A stretch of DNA of 9,277 nucleotides from Sulfurivirga caldicuralii. GTDB lineage: Bacteria; Pseudomonadota; Gammaproteobacteria; Thiomicrospirales; Thiomicrospiraceae. Positions 1 through 7,148 of the stretch are shown one piece after another. Numbering within the stretch: position 1 is the first letter of the stretch; every line of letters begins with the position of its first letter. The notes below the pieces were generated by a model. The model was not told the DNA's origin and ran no database searches. It saw nothing but the letters and a program-made list of their open reading frames with translations. Location: the NCBI GenBank assembly GCA_015661715.1, contig DQVN01000078.1, positions 1 through 9,277 on the forward strand, in the 5' to 3' direction. Both the position numbers and the translations under genes were made by a program.

Positions 1-1208
1 ATTCGCGCGATGGCTACCTCCCGGTTTTCACCGTGGGTGATCAGCTTGCCGATCATGGAGTCATAATGGGGGGGAACGCTATAGCCGGTGTAAATATGGC
101 TGTCCCAGCGCACGCCCAGCCCGCCAGGCAGGTGCAGCCGTTTGATTTCCCCGGGGGAGGGCATAAAGTTGGCAGCCGGGTTTTCGGCATTGATGCGACA
201 TTCAATGGCATGGCCACGGATTAACACCTCTTCCTGTTGGATGGACAGGGGTTTGCCCATGGCGATTTCAATCTGGGCGCGCACCAGGTCGATACCGGTG
301 ACCTGTTCGGTGACCGGATGCTCCACCTGCAGACGGGTGTTCATCTCGATGAAATAGAATTCGCCGTTTTCATATAGGAACTCGAAGGTGCCCGCGCCCC
401 GGTAGCCGATGTCCAGGCAGGCTTGGACACAGGCATCCCCGATGCGCTGACGCTGCGCGTCTGTGATGCCGGGGGCGGGGGCTTCTTCCACCACTTTCTG
501 GTGGCGGCGCTGCATGGAGCAGTCCCGCTCGCCCAGGTGGATGGCGTTGCCTTGACCGTCGGAGAGCACTTGGATCTCGATGTGGCGCGGGTTTTCCAGA
601 AATTTTTCCATGTAGACCTCGGGGTTGCCGAAAGCGGCCGCCGCCTCAGTCTTGGTCATCTGGATGGCTTTGAGCAGGTTGGATTCGGTATGCACCACGC
701 GCATGCCCCGTCCGCCACCGCCGCCTGCGGCTTTGATGATCACAGGGTAGCCGATTTCCCGGGCGATGCGTCTGTTTTCCTCGTCATCCTCACCTAAAGG
801 GCCACCGGAGCCGGGCACCGTGGGCACGCCCGCCGCTTGCATGGCTTTGATGGCGGAGACCTTATCCCCCATCAGGCGGATGGTCTCAGGGCGAGGACCG
901 ATAAAAATAAAGCCGGAGTTCTCCACCTTTTCAGCAAAATCGGCGTTTTCGGCGAGAAAGCCATAGCCTGGGTGAATGGCTTCCGCATCCGTCACTTCTG
1001 CCGCAGCGATAATGGCCGGCTGGTTGAGATAGCTGTCGGTGGAGGCTGCCGGGCCGATACAGACGGACTCATCTGCCAGCAGCACATGCTTGAGGTTTTT
1101 GTCCGCTTCCGAATGGACGGCCACGGTTTTAATGCCCATCTCCCGGCAGGCACGCAAAATACGCAGGGCGATTTCCCCGCGGTTGGCGATCAGAATCTTT
1201 TCGATCAT
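1..1208 (-). CDS. accC: Biotin carboxylase subunit of acetyl-CoA carboxylase (3' end outside window)
   Basis: AccC uses ATP and bicarbonate to carboxylate biotin on AccB, the first half-reaction of acetyl-CoA carboxylase and the committed step of fatty acid synthesis in the cytosol. 402 codons are visible; by comparison with the roughly 450-residue family, about 48 C-terminal residues are missing. The N-terminus [14 protein letters not shown] is the classic biotin carboxylase start. The ATP-grasp glycine loop (AGGGGGRGM) lies at residues 160-169. Residues matching the E. coli catalytic and ATP-binding set fall at the same numbers: K116, K159, H209, Q233, H236, K238, E276, E288, N290, R292, E296 and R338, so the enzyme looks fully active. 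The ATG has a GGAGG Shine-Dalgarno just upstream and lies 11 bases after the accB stop, so the two are almost certainly co-transcribed. Identity is very secure; truncation is due only to the window edge. Confidence 0.98.
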   Translation of the reverse strand, partial: MIEKILIANRGEIALRILRACREMGIKTVAVHSEADKNLKHVLLADESVCIGPAASTDSYLNQPAIIAAAEVTDAEAIHPGYGFLAENADFAEKVENSGFIFIGPRPETIRLMGDKVSAIKAMQAAGVPTVPGSGGPLGEDDEENRRIAREIGYPVIIKAAGGGGGRGMRVVHTESNLLKAIQMTKTEAAAAFGNPEVYMEKFLENPRHIEIQVLSDGQGNAIHLGERDCSMQRRHQKVVEEAPAPGITDAQRQRIGDACVQACLDIGYRGAGTFEFLYENGEFYFIEMNTRLQVEHPVTEQVTGIDLVRAQIEIAMGKPLSIQQEEVLIRGHAIECRINAENPAANFMPSPGEIKRLHLPGGLGVRWDSHIYTGYSVPPHYDSMIGKLITHGENREVAIAR

Positions 1209-1219
1209 ACAGCCTCCGC

Positions 1220-1702
1220 TCAATCCTGCTCAATGATGAACAGTGGCTGGCCGAACTCGACCGGATCGGCGTTGTTCACCAGAATCTTTTTGATGGTACC
1301 GGCCACTTCGGCCTCGATGGGGTTCATGATCTTCATCGCCTCGATAATGCACAGGGTATCCCCCACATCCACATGGTCGCCCACCTGGACAAACGGTTCT
1401 GCATCGGGGGCTGGGGCGGCATAGAAGGTGCCCACCATGGGAGATTTGACCACATGGCCGCTTTCTTCAGCCGGTGCGTTGGTGGGGGCCGGGTCGGCGT
1501 CAGCAGTAGAAGCAGACGCAGGGGCGGCAGTGCTGGGCGCCGTTGGTACGGTGGGGGCGATATGTTGGGTCGGCACCTGCATGATGACCGGTTCTTTCTG
1601 TTTGGTAATACGGATATTGGTATCACCTTCTTTGATTTCGATTTCGGCAATATCGTGTGCCTGAACGATTTCCAATAGCTTGCGGATGGAGCGTAAATCC
1701 AT
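1220..1702 (-). CDS. accB: Biotin carboxyl carrier protein of acetyl-CoA carboxylase
   Basis: AccB carries the covalently bound biotin that is carboxylated by AccC and then hands the carboxyl group to AccA/AccD. The 160-residue product has a charged N-terminal domain (about 1-40), an Ala/Pro/Thr-rich flexible linker (about 43-80) and a C-terminal biotinyl domain (about 83-160). The biotin acceptor is K124 in EAMKIMN; E. coli has EAMKMMN, so one residue after the lysine differs conservatively. The 'thumb' segment [14 protein letters not shown] at 91-104, typical of AccB and absent from most other biotinyl domains, is present. I chose the ATG giving [12 protein letters not shown], the usual family start, with AGAGGA upstream; an in-frame extension of 16 codons is possible but would run back into aroQ. 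It starts 13 bases after the aroQ stop and is followed by accC 11 bases later. Confidence 0.98.
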   Translation of the reverse strand: MDLRSIRKLLEIVQAHDIAEIEIKEGDTNIRITKQKEPVIMQVPTQHIAPTVPTAPSTAAPASASTADADPAPTNAPAEESGHVVKSPMVGTFYAAPAPDAEPFVQVGDHVDVGDTLCIIEAMKIMNPIEAEVAGTIKKILVNNADPVEFGQPLFIIEQD

Positions 1703-1715
1703 GGGTGGATCCTCT

Positions 1716-2153
1716 TTATTGCATCTGTTCAACGGCTGCCTGCAGGGCAAGCAGATAACCTTGGGGGCCCAGCCCGGCGATCACGCCCACGGCCAGGTCG
1801 GAAAAATAACTGTGTTTACGGAAAGGCTCGCGACGATAGACATTGCTGATGTGGATTTCGATAAAGGGGATGGCCACCGCCGCCAGCGCATCCCGCAGCG
1901 CAACCGATGTGTGGGTGAAGGCGGCGGGATTGATGATGATGAAATCGATGCCCTCGTCGCGGGCCTGGTGGATACGCTCGATCAACTCGGCCTCGCTATT
2001 GCTCTGGAAATGATCCAGCCGCAGCTGATAAACATCGGCCAGGTTTTCCAGTTGTTCCACAATCTCGCCCAGCGTCAGCTCGCCATACTGATCCGGTTCG
2101 CGGGTGCCGAGCAGGTTGAGATTGGGGCCATTGAGTACCAGTAGTCTGCGCAT
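1716..2153 (-). CDS. aroQ: Type II 3-dehydroquinate dehydratase
   Basis: This cytosolic enzyme converts 3-dehydroquinate to 3-dehydroshikimate, the third step of the shikimate pathway to aromatic amino acids. The 145-residue length is normal for the dodecameric type II family. The N-terminus [17 protein letters not shown] is the family signature. Expected active-site residues are visible: N11, R18 and catalytic Y23 in the mobile lid, N75, H81, the catalytic H101 in EIHISN, and R112. The start is set by GAGGA at 2161-2165, seven bases upstream, and by homology; an upstream in-frame ATG would add 21 residues with no family match. It is first in a tight aroQ-accB-accC group. The 108 bases between it and dsbD contain an inverted repeat and a possible promoter, so it may be transcribed separately as well as by read-through. 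Confidence 0.97.
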   Translation of the reverse strand: MRRLLVLNGPNLNLLGTREPDQYGELTLGEIVEQLENLADVYQLRLDHFQSNSEAELIERIHQARDEGIDFIIINPAAFTHTSVALRDALAAVAIPFIEIHISNVYRREPFRKHSYFSDLAVGVIAGLGPQGYLLALQAAVEQMQ

Positions 2154-2160
2154 GGGCAAA

Positions 2161-2210
2161 TCCTCGTCTGTTGAGGCCATTTTATGCCAAAATGCAGGAA
2201 AATGCGCCAA
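2161..2210 (-). promoter_or_regulatory. Possible promoter and ribosome binding site for aroQ-accB-accC
   Basis: On the minus strand TAAAAT (2184-2179), five of six matches to a -10 box, lies about 26 bases before the aroQ ATG, followed by the Shine-Dalgarno GAGGA (2165-2161). The best -35-like hexamer, TTGGCG (2210-2205), is 20 bases away, longer than the usual 17, so the -35 assignment is weak. The position makes sense because it would give the acc genes transcription independent of dsbD. This is inference from motif matching only. Confidence 0.3.
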
Positions 2211-2212
2211 AA
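2186..2212. repeat. Short phased direct repeats upstream of aroQ
   Basis: GCCAAAA occurs at 2186-2192 and again at 2206-2212, exactly 20 bases apart. Nested with it, AAAATGC occurs at 2189-2195 and 2199-2205, 10 bases apart. Spacing near one and two helical turns places the copies on one face of the DNA, as for tandem protein-binding half-sites. They overlap the candidate aroQ promoter. The copies are short and A-rich, so chance is possible. Confidence 0.45.
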
Positions 2213-2229
2213 ACACGAGAATTTAAGGC

Positions 2230-2260
2230 TTTTTGTCGGGAAAAAATCGGCCGACAAAAA
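2230..2260. repeat. Perfect 10-bp inverted repeat after dsbD
   Basis: TTTTTGTCGG (2230-2239) is the exact reverse complement of CCGACAAAAA (2251-2260), separated by 11 bases. It begins one base after the dsbD stop codon. A transcript from either strand could form a 10-bp stem. However, the T-run is in the 5' arm and the A-run in the 3' arm, the reverse of an intrinsic terminator, which needs U residues after the stem. It could stabilise the dsbD 3' end, be a weak terminator, or be a dyad operator for the downstream aroQ promoter. The repeat is certain; its role is not. Confidence 0.8.
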
Positions 2261-2261
2261 A

Positions 2262-4457
2262 TTAGGGGGACCCCCGTGTCGCCAACGCCTGGCGCAGTAT
2301 GGCGGCGAACTCATCCGCTGTTTTAGTGCCAACCACCCGCAAGGAGCGGATTTCCTGGCCCTGTGGATCGAAGAACAGAATGGCCGGTGGGCCGATGATA
2401 CCCAGCGCCTGCATCAGCGCCTTGTGTTCCGGTCGATTGTCGGTGACATCCGCCTTGAGGGTGATGAATTGGCTCATCCGTGCCTGGACTTGAGGGTCGG
2501 AAAAGGTGAAACGCTCCATTTCCTTGCAGGAAATGCACCAGTCGGCATAAAAGTCCAGCAGTACCGGCTGACCCTGGCCCAGATAGGCTTGCAGGTCATC
2601 CAGTGAATTAATCGGCTTGAAATTGATCTTAAGGCTTGGTGTTGCCCCTGTCGTAGCACCTGGGTTTTTCAGCGGCGTAAGCAGGTCGGGGGTGCCGCGG
2701 GCGACGCTGATCAGCAACAGCACACCCCAGATCAACAGCACCAGCCCGAGGCCTTTCCACAGTTTCGCCCATCCCGACTTGCTTGTGGTGGCCTCCAGGG
2801 CACCCATATAGACTGCCGAGACGATCAGCAGCATGGCTGACAGGGTGACCACCAGCCAGAAGGGCAGGATGCGCTCGGCGATCCACAGCGCCAGCCCCAG
2901 CATGACGACACCAAAGATGGCTTTGACTGTATCCATCCAGCCACCGGCATGGGGCAGGTATTTACCCCCCAGCGTACCGGCGATGATCAGAGGGACCCCC
3001 ATACCCAGACTCATGGCGAACAGGGCGCTGCCCCCTAGCAAGGCGTCGCCTGTCTGGCCGATATAGATCAAGGCGCCAGCCAGCGGCGGGGCGACGCAGG
3101 GGCCGACAATCAAGGCTGACAGGGCGCCCATAATGGCCACGCCGGTCAGGGTGCCGCCTTGCTGTTTGTTGGCCAGGGCGTTGAGGCGGGTTTGTAGGCT
3201 CGCGGGTAGCTGCAGCTCATAGAAGCCGAACATGGACAACGCCAGGGCCACAAAGACCAACGCAAAAGCGCCCAATACCCAAGGGTTTTGCAGGGCAACC
3301 TGCAAGTTGGCGCCAAACAGTCCGGCCAGCACCCCGGCCAGTGTATAGGTGAGCGCCATGGCGAGCACATACACCGATGAGAGGAGGAATGCTTTGCCGG
3401 TGGTCAGCTGCGGGCCCTGGCCGACGATAATGCTGGAGAGAATGGGGATCATCGGCAGGACGCAGGGGGTGAAGGTGAGCAACAGGCCGAAGAGAAAAAA
3501 TGCGCCGATGACAAACCAGAACCCTTTTTCTTTTAACGCATTGGCAATCTGGTCGGTTTCCGAAAGCGCTTGCTGTGCGCTGGTGGTGCGTTTGTCAGCC
3601 GCTTGTGTCGGAACATTCTGGAGCGCGTTGCCGGACGCTCGGATGGTGAGGGTTTTTACTACCGGCGGATAGCAGACACCGCCATCCCAACAACCTTGAT
3701 ATTTGACGGTCAAGGTGCCGCTGCCGCGGAGGGGAACTTCAAAGGCGAGGCGGTCGTAATAAACCGGTGTTTTACCAAAGATGGGGTCGTCTTTTATCTT
3801 AGCTTTGGGCAATTGAAAATCGCCCAGTTGCAAACCGCCTGAGGGAATGAGCTGGATTTTGTCCTGGTACAAATAATATTGTGGCTGGATCTGCCAGCTT
3901 AGCGTCAGGGTATCGCCTGTCTGCGTGTGGGTGAAAACAAAGGCTTCATCGACGGGTAAGGGACCGGTTTGTTGCGCATCGGGGGCGATGAGTGCGCTGA
4001 TCGCCGCCAGGGGATTGTTATTGTCGGTTGCGACATCCGTTTTGGGCTTTTCCGGCAGAGTCAGGGTCACCTTGCGGGTTTGCGGCGGATAGCAGACGCC
4101 ACCTTCCCAGCAACCCTGATACTGGATGGTCAGATTCACCGGGCCGCTGGCCCCGTGAAGGGTCAGTGGAATGGCTACCGCCTGTTCATAGACCGGGGTT
4201 TTGCCGAAAATGGGATCATCTTTGATTTTGGCCGGTGGATAATGGGCGGTCACGCTACCCGGATCCGCGGCAAAGCGAAAACGTTCTCGGTAGAGGTAAT
4301 AGTCCTCGGCAATGGACCAGCGTGCTACCGGCTGACCGTTTTCCAGGGTGACGCCCTCAAACTGAAAGGCCTTGTCCACATCGATCGGATCTGTGTCAGC
4401 CCAAACCGACAAGGTAAGCAGCAGGCCTGCCAGCAAATACATTAAACGCCCCATCAT
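2262..4457 (-). CDS. dsbD: Thiol:disulfide interchange protein DsbD with two tandem periplasmic alpha domains
   Basis: DsbD moves reducing power from cytosolic thioredoxin across the inner membrane to periplasmic thiol proteins (disulfide isomerases, cytochrome c maturation). The 731-residue protein is well above the roughly 565-600 usual in the family. Order: signal peptide 1-20 (cleavage likely after SVWA); alpha domain 1, about 24-137, with C116/C122 in YQGCWEGGVCYPP; alpha domain 2, about 168-275, with C256/C262 in YQGCWDGGVCYPP; membrane domain with about eight helices, about 312-586, with redox cysteines C332 (TPCVLP) and C454 (GPCVAPP); thioredoxin-like gamma domain, about 612-728, with C641/C644 in ADWCISCKE. 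These eight are the only cysteines, so all expected redox pairs are present plus one extra. Either of two adjacent ATGs (4457 or 4454) could start it; AAGGA sits just upstream. It is the first gene of the minus-strand block leading to aroQ-accB-accC. Confidence 0.97.
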   Translation of the reverse strand: MMGRLMYLLAGLLLTLSVWADTDPIDVDKAFQFEGVTLENGQPVARWSIAEDYYLYRERFRFAADPGSVTAHYPPAKIKDDPIFGKTPVYEQAVAIPLTLHGASGPVNLTIQYQGCWEGGVCYPPQTRKVTLTLPEKPKTDVATDNNNPLAAISALIAPDAQQTGPLPVDEAFVFTHTQTGDTLTLSWQIQPQYYLYQDKIQLIPSGGLQLGDFQLPKAKIKDDPIFGKTPVYYDRLAFEVPLRGSGTLTVKYQGCWDGGVCYPPVVKTLTIRASGNALQNVPTQAADKRTTSAQQALSETDQIANALKEKGFWFVIGAFFLFGLLLTFTPCVLPMIPILSSIIVGQGPQLTTGKAFLLSSVYVLAMALTYTLAGVLAGLFGANLQVALQNPWVLGAFALVFVALALSMFGFYELQLPASLQTRLNALANKQQGGTLTGVAIMGALSALIVGPCVAPPLAGALIYIGQTGDALLGGSALFAMSLGMGVPLIIAGTLGGKYLPHAGGWMDTVKAIFGVVMLGLALWIAERILPFWLVVTLSAMLLIVSAVYMGALEATTSKSGWAKLWKGLGLVLLIWGVLLLISVARGTPDLLTPLKNPGATTGATPSLKINFKPINSLDDLQAYLGQGQPVLLDFYADWCISCKEMERFTFSDPQVQARMSQFITLKADVTDNRPEHKALMQALGIIGPPAILFFDPQGQEIRSLRVVGTKTADEFAAILRQALATRGSP
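3633..4388 (-). repeat. Internal duplication of the DsbD alpha domain
   Basis: Two copies of the N-terminal alpha domain lie in tandem, offset by about 140 codons. Residues 76-90 and 219-233 are identical (AKIKDDPIFGKTPVY), and YQGCW(E/D)GGVCYPP matches at 113-125 and 253-265; between these blocks copy 2 is three residues shorter. The start of each copy also aligns (VDKAF...YYLY and VDEAF...YYLY). DNA similarity is visible across both cores. The intervening segment (about 138-167) is a polar, Asn/Ala/Pro-rich linker. Confidence 0.9.
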
Positions 4458-4623
4458 GGATCCTTCTCCGGCTGTAATGATCTGTCTATCTTACTGAGTA
4501 TTATTTTCGCTTGCACCTTTGATGCGGCGGGTGGGTCGGCAGTTATAAATATTTTATGGGAGGAGATGATGAGGCTGACTATTGATGCTAAGGAATGAAG
4601 TCGGCGCAGGTGAACAAATTGAC

Positions 4624-4654
4624 TACAATGCCCTAAACAAGGGTGCTCAAGGAG
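4624..4654 (+). promoter_or_regulatory. Possible -10 box and Shine-Dalgarno for fxsA
   Basis: TACAAT at 4624-4629 matches five of six bases of a -10 box, 33 bases before the fxsA ATG, with no convincing -35 at the right distance. AAGGAG at 4649-4654 is a strong ribosome binding site eight bases before ATG 4663 and decides that start over in-frame TTG/ATG codons at 4582/4585. A second AT-rich -10-like stretch (TATAAA, 4544-4549) has only TTGATG 19 bases upstream. No clear promoter for the divergent dsbD could be picked out in the same 205-base spacer. Confidence 0.35.
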
Positions 4655-4662
4655 ATGTGTGC

Positions 4663-5139
4663 ATGTTCAGAACGCTTTTTCTGATGCTGCTGCTGGTGCC
4701 GGCGGTGGAGCTGTATGTGCTGATTCAGGTGGGCGGGGTTATCGGTGCGTTGCCCACCATTTTGCTGACTATCTTCACCGCGATTGTGGGGGCGGCGCTG
4801 ATGCGTTCTCAGGGGTTGATGACCTTACAGCAGCTACAGGTGCAGATCGCCCAGGGGGTGCGTCCGGCGCTGACATTGGCAGAAGGTGGTTTGATCATTG
4901 TAGGGGGCATGCTGTTGTTGGTGCCCGGGTTTTTGACCGATGGGTTGGGGTTGGCCCTGTTAATGCCGCCTTTGCGGCGTTGGCTAGCGGCAAAGCTGGT
5001 CAGCCGTTCGGTAGCGCAGGGGGCCGGCCAGACGACGGTCATTATCGAGGGGGAGGTGATTAGCCGTGAGTCGACCGCGCCTCCAGCGCTGCCAGCATCT
5101 GATCAGGATCCGGCGGATAAACCGCCTGAACGGCGTTGA
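4663..5139 (+). CDS. fxsA: FxsA family inner-membrane protein
   Basis: FxsA is a small cytoplasmic-membrane protein; in E. coli its overproduction relieves exclusion of phage T7 by the F plasmid, but its normal role is unknown. The 158-residue product begins with a hydrophobic segment (3-21), a second (24-46) and a third hydrophobic stretch (about 74-104). Family hallmarks are the polar residues in the first helix (VPAVELYV), GALMRSQG-like AALMRSQG at 44-51, and LVPGFLTDGLGLALLMPPLRR at 86-106. The C-terminal 40 residues are hydrophilic, Pro/Ala rich and poorly conserved in the family. The ATG is set by AAGGAG eight bases upstream and by the helix starting immediately. In many gammaproteobacteria fxsA precedes groES-groEL; here it is followed by a convergent gene instead. 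A GC hairpin overlaps its 3' end (5112-5126) but lacks a T-run. Confidence 0.93.
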   Translation: MFRTLFLMLLLVPAVELYVLIQVGGVIGALPTILLTIFTAIVGAALMRSQGLMTLQQLQVQIAQGVRPALTLAEGGLIIVGGMLLLVPGFLTDGLGLALLMPPLRRWLAAKLVSRSVAQGAGQTTVIIEGEVISRESTAPPALPASDQDPADKPPERR

Positions 5140-5192
5140 TGGGACAGTGATGTGAACGCTTGCGTGCGGTGGTTGTGCCCTATAGGTTGGAC

Positions 5193-7148
5193 TCAGGTGG
5201 AAGTATTTTGCCGTTTCGTTTTTAACCAGGCCTGATGTTTGGTTTCCAGCGCTTCCCAGCGCGCAAAAGCATCTTCCAGCTCGGCTTCCAGCTCGGCCAG
5301 GCGGGCTTGGGCCGTTTGGATGGCCTTTGGGTCCTGAAACACTTCCGGTTGGCTCATATGGATTTGTAGATCCGATATTTGTGCTTCCAACTGTTCAATA
5401 CGCGCTGGCAGGGTATCGTATTCCCGTTGTTCTTTGAAGCTCAGTTTAGGGGCTTGTGCTTTGCGCCGGGATTTGCAGAGGGTGCCTGTTTGCGTTTGCG
5501 TTTGCGTTTGCGTGCGTTTTTTGCGGGGCTGCCAGGCCTCTTCGTATTGGGCGGGACGCTGACGCACCCAATCGGTATAACCGCCCACATATTCATTGAC
5601 CACGCCTGGTGCGTCGAACACCAGCGTGCTGGTGACCACATTGTCGATAAAGGCGCGGTCATGGCTTACCAGTAACAAAGTGCCCGGGTATTCCAATAGC
5701 TTGTCCTCCAGTAGCGCCAGGGTTTCCATATCCAGGTCATTGGTGGGTTCGTCCAGCACCAGCAGGTTGGAAGGGCGGGCGAATACCCGGGCCAGCAACA
5801 GCCGATTGCGCTCTCCGCCGGAGAGGGCGGAAACGGGCTGTCGGGCACGGTCGGGTGAGAAGAGAAAGTCCTGAATATAGCGCATCACATGCACCTTACG
5901 CTCGCCAATCTGTACCCAGTCGGATTTGTCTGCCACGGCGTCCACCACGCTCATGGTGGGATCCAGCTGTTCGCGGTGCTGATCGAAGTAGGCAATCTCC
6001 AGTCGAGTACCCAATTTGACTTTGCCCTTGTCCGGTTTGATCTGCCCCAGCAATAGTTTCAGCAGTGTGGTTTTGCCGCAGCCATTGGGTCCGATAATGC
6101 CGACCTTGTCTCCCCGTAGAATCAAGGTAGATAAATCCTGCACAATGGGTTGGCCATCCAGGGTGTAATGGAGATGTTCGACTTCAATGACTTTTTTGCC
6201 GGAGGCTTCGGCCGCATTGACGGTGATACTGGCCTGGCCTTTACGTTTGCGCCGGTTGGCCGCGGCTTCCCGTAATGCCTTAAGGGCACGTACCCGTCCT
6301 TCATTGCGGGTACGGCGTGCTTTAATGCCCTGGCGGATCCAGGCTTCTTCTTGGGCCAATTTTTTGTCAAATTCGGCATTGGCTTTTTCTTCTGCGGCCA
6401 GCGCATCCGCCTGGCGTTGAAGATAGGTTTGCCAGCTACCGGGATAGCTACGTAGCCGACCACGGTCCAGCTCGACGATTCGGGTGGCCAGAGTATCGAG
6501 AAAGGCGCGGTCGTGGGTAATAAAGACCAGGGCGATATCCAGATTGATCAGAAATTTTTCCAGCCACTGAATGGCGGGAATATCCAGATGGTTGGTGGGC
6601 TCGTCCAGTAGCAGGATATCCGGCTGTTGCACCAGGGCCTGGCCTAACAGAACCCGGCGTTTCACTCCGCCGGAGAGGGCATCGAATGGTTTGTCAGCGG
6701 GCAGGTTCATTTCGGTAATGACCTTATCCACCTGAGCGTTCAAACGCCAGCCATCACGGGCTTCCAGCGCTTTTTGCACCTGTTCCAGTTCCGCCAGCAG
6801 GGCTTTGTCATTTGGGCGCGCCGCCAAATGTTGGCTTAAAGCGTGGTGATGTTTGAGCAGCTCGCCCACTTCGCCTGCGCCAGCGGCAATCTGGTCGTAA
6901 ACACTGCCAGGCAGGTGCTCGGGGACTTCCTGGGGCATCATGGCGATGTGGATGCCCTCCTGAACAATGCGTTCGCCCTCATCCGGTACGATCTGCCCAT
7001 GAAGAATTTTCACCAAAGTGGACTTGCCTTCGCCGTTGCGTCCTACCAGGGCAATACGTTCCCGGGGTTCGACCTCGAAATCCTGATGATCCAGCAGGGG
7101 CTTGTCCCCTAGCGCATAGGTAATATCATGCAGGGTTAGTAGCGCCAT
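5193..7148 (-). CDS. uup: ABC-F ATPase of the Uup subfamily
   Basis: ABC-F proteins are soluble tandem ATPases that act on ribosomes; Uup is also linked in E. coli to precise excision of transposons and to DNA binding through its C-terminus. The 651-residue product has no membrane segment. First nucleotide-binding domain: Walker A GRNGEGKST 36-44, signature LSGG 158-161, Walker B LLLDEPTNHLD 179-189. Interdomain linker about 245-315, with the Uup-typical EAWIRQGIKARRTRNEGRV around 268-286. Second domain: Walker A GPNGCGKTT 353-361, signature LSGGE 442-446, VLDEPTNDLD 464-473. A basic linker (about 535-568) containing Thr-Gln repeats precedes a C-terminal coiled coil (about 569-645), the Uup DNA-binding region. 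I chose ATG 7148 (MALLTLHDI, family start, GGAG upstream) over a longer in-frame reading that adds 38 residues. It overlaps the upstream gene by 23 bases, suggesting translational coupling. Confidence 0.95.
   Translation of the reverse strand: MALLTLHDITYALGDKPLLDHQDFEVEPRERIALVGRNGEGKSTLVKILHGQIVPDEGERIVQEGIHIAMMPQEVPEHLPGSVYDQIAAGAGEVGELLKHHHALSQHLAARPNDKALLAELEQVQKALEARDGWRLNAQVDKVITEMNLPADKPFDALSGGVKRRVLLGQALVQQPDILLLDEPTNHLDIPAIQWLEKFLINLDIALVFITHDRAFLDTLATRIVELDRGRLRSYPGSWQTYLQRQADALAAEEKANAEFDKKLAQEEAWIRQGIKARRTRNEGRVRALKALREAAANRRKRKGQASITVNAAEASGKKVIEVEHLHYTLDGQPIVQDLSTLILRGDKVGIIGPNGCGKTTLLKLLLGQIKPDKGKVKLGTRLEIAYFDQHREQLDPTMSVVDAVADKSDWVQIGERKVHVMRYIQDFLFSPDRARQPVSALSGGERNRLLLARVFARPSNLLVLDEPTNDLDMETLALLEDKLLEYPGTLLLVSHDRAFIDNVVTSTLVFDAPGVVNEYVGGYTDWVRQRPAQYEEAWQPRKKRTQTQTQTQTGTLCKSRRKAQAPKLSFKEQREYDTLPARIEQLEAQISDLQIHMSQPEVFQDPKAIQTAQARLAELEAELEDAFARWEALETKHQAWLKTKRQNTST
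5489..5512 (-). repeat. Hexanucleotide microsatellite inside uup
   Basis: TTTGCG is repeated four times perfectly on the plus strand (read as CGCAAA-phase units on the coding strand), encoding Thr-Gln four times at about residues 546-554 in the linker between the second ATPase domain and the C-terminal coiled coil. Because the unit is six bases, copy-number change would add or remove TQ pairs without shifting the frame. Confidence 0.9.

Noticed and set aside
837..1424. Long plus-strand open frame (195 codons) opposite accB and accC, with several others opposite accC and dsbD.
   Set aside because: They lie antisense to genes with intact family motifs, show no recognisable protein features, and are expected in DNA of this composition.
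4582..4662. In-frame N-terminal extension of fxsA from TTG 4582 or ATG 4585.
   Set aside because: It lacks a ribosome binding site and would put 27 polar residues before the first membrane helix; ATG 4663 has AAGGAG at good spacing and matches the family start.
5112..5126. GGCGG-ATAAA-CCGCC hairpin at the end of fxsA, considered as a terminator.
   Set aside because: The stem is only five pairs, lies inside the coding region, and no T-run follows. No clear terminator is visible in the 53-base fxsA/uup convergent gap.
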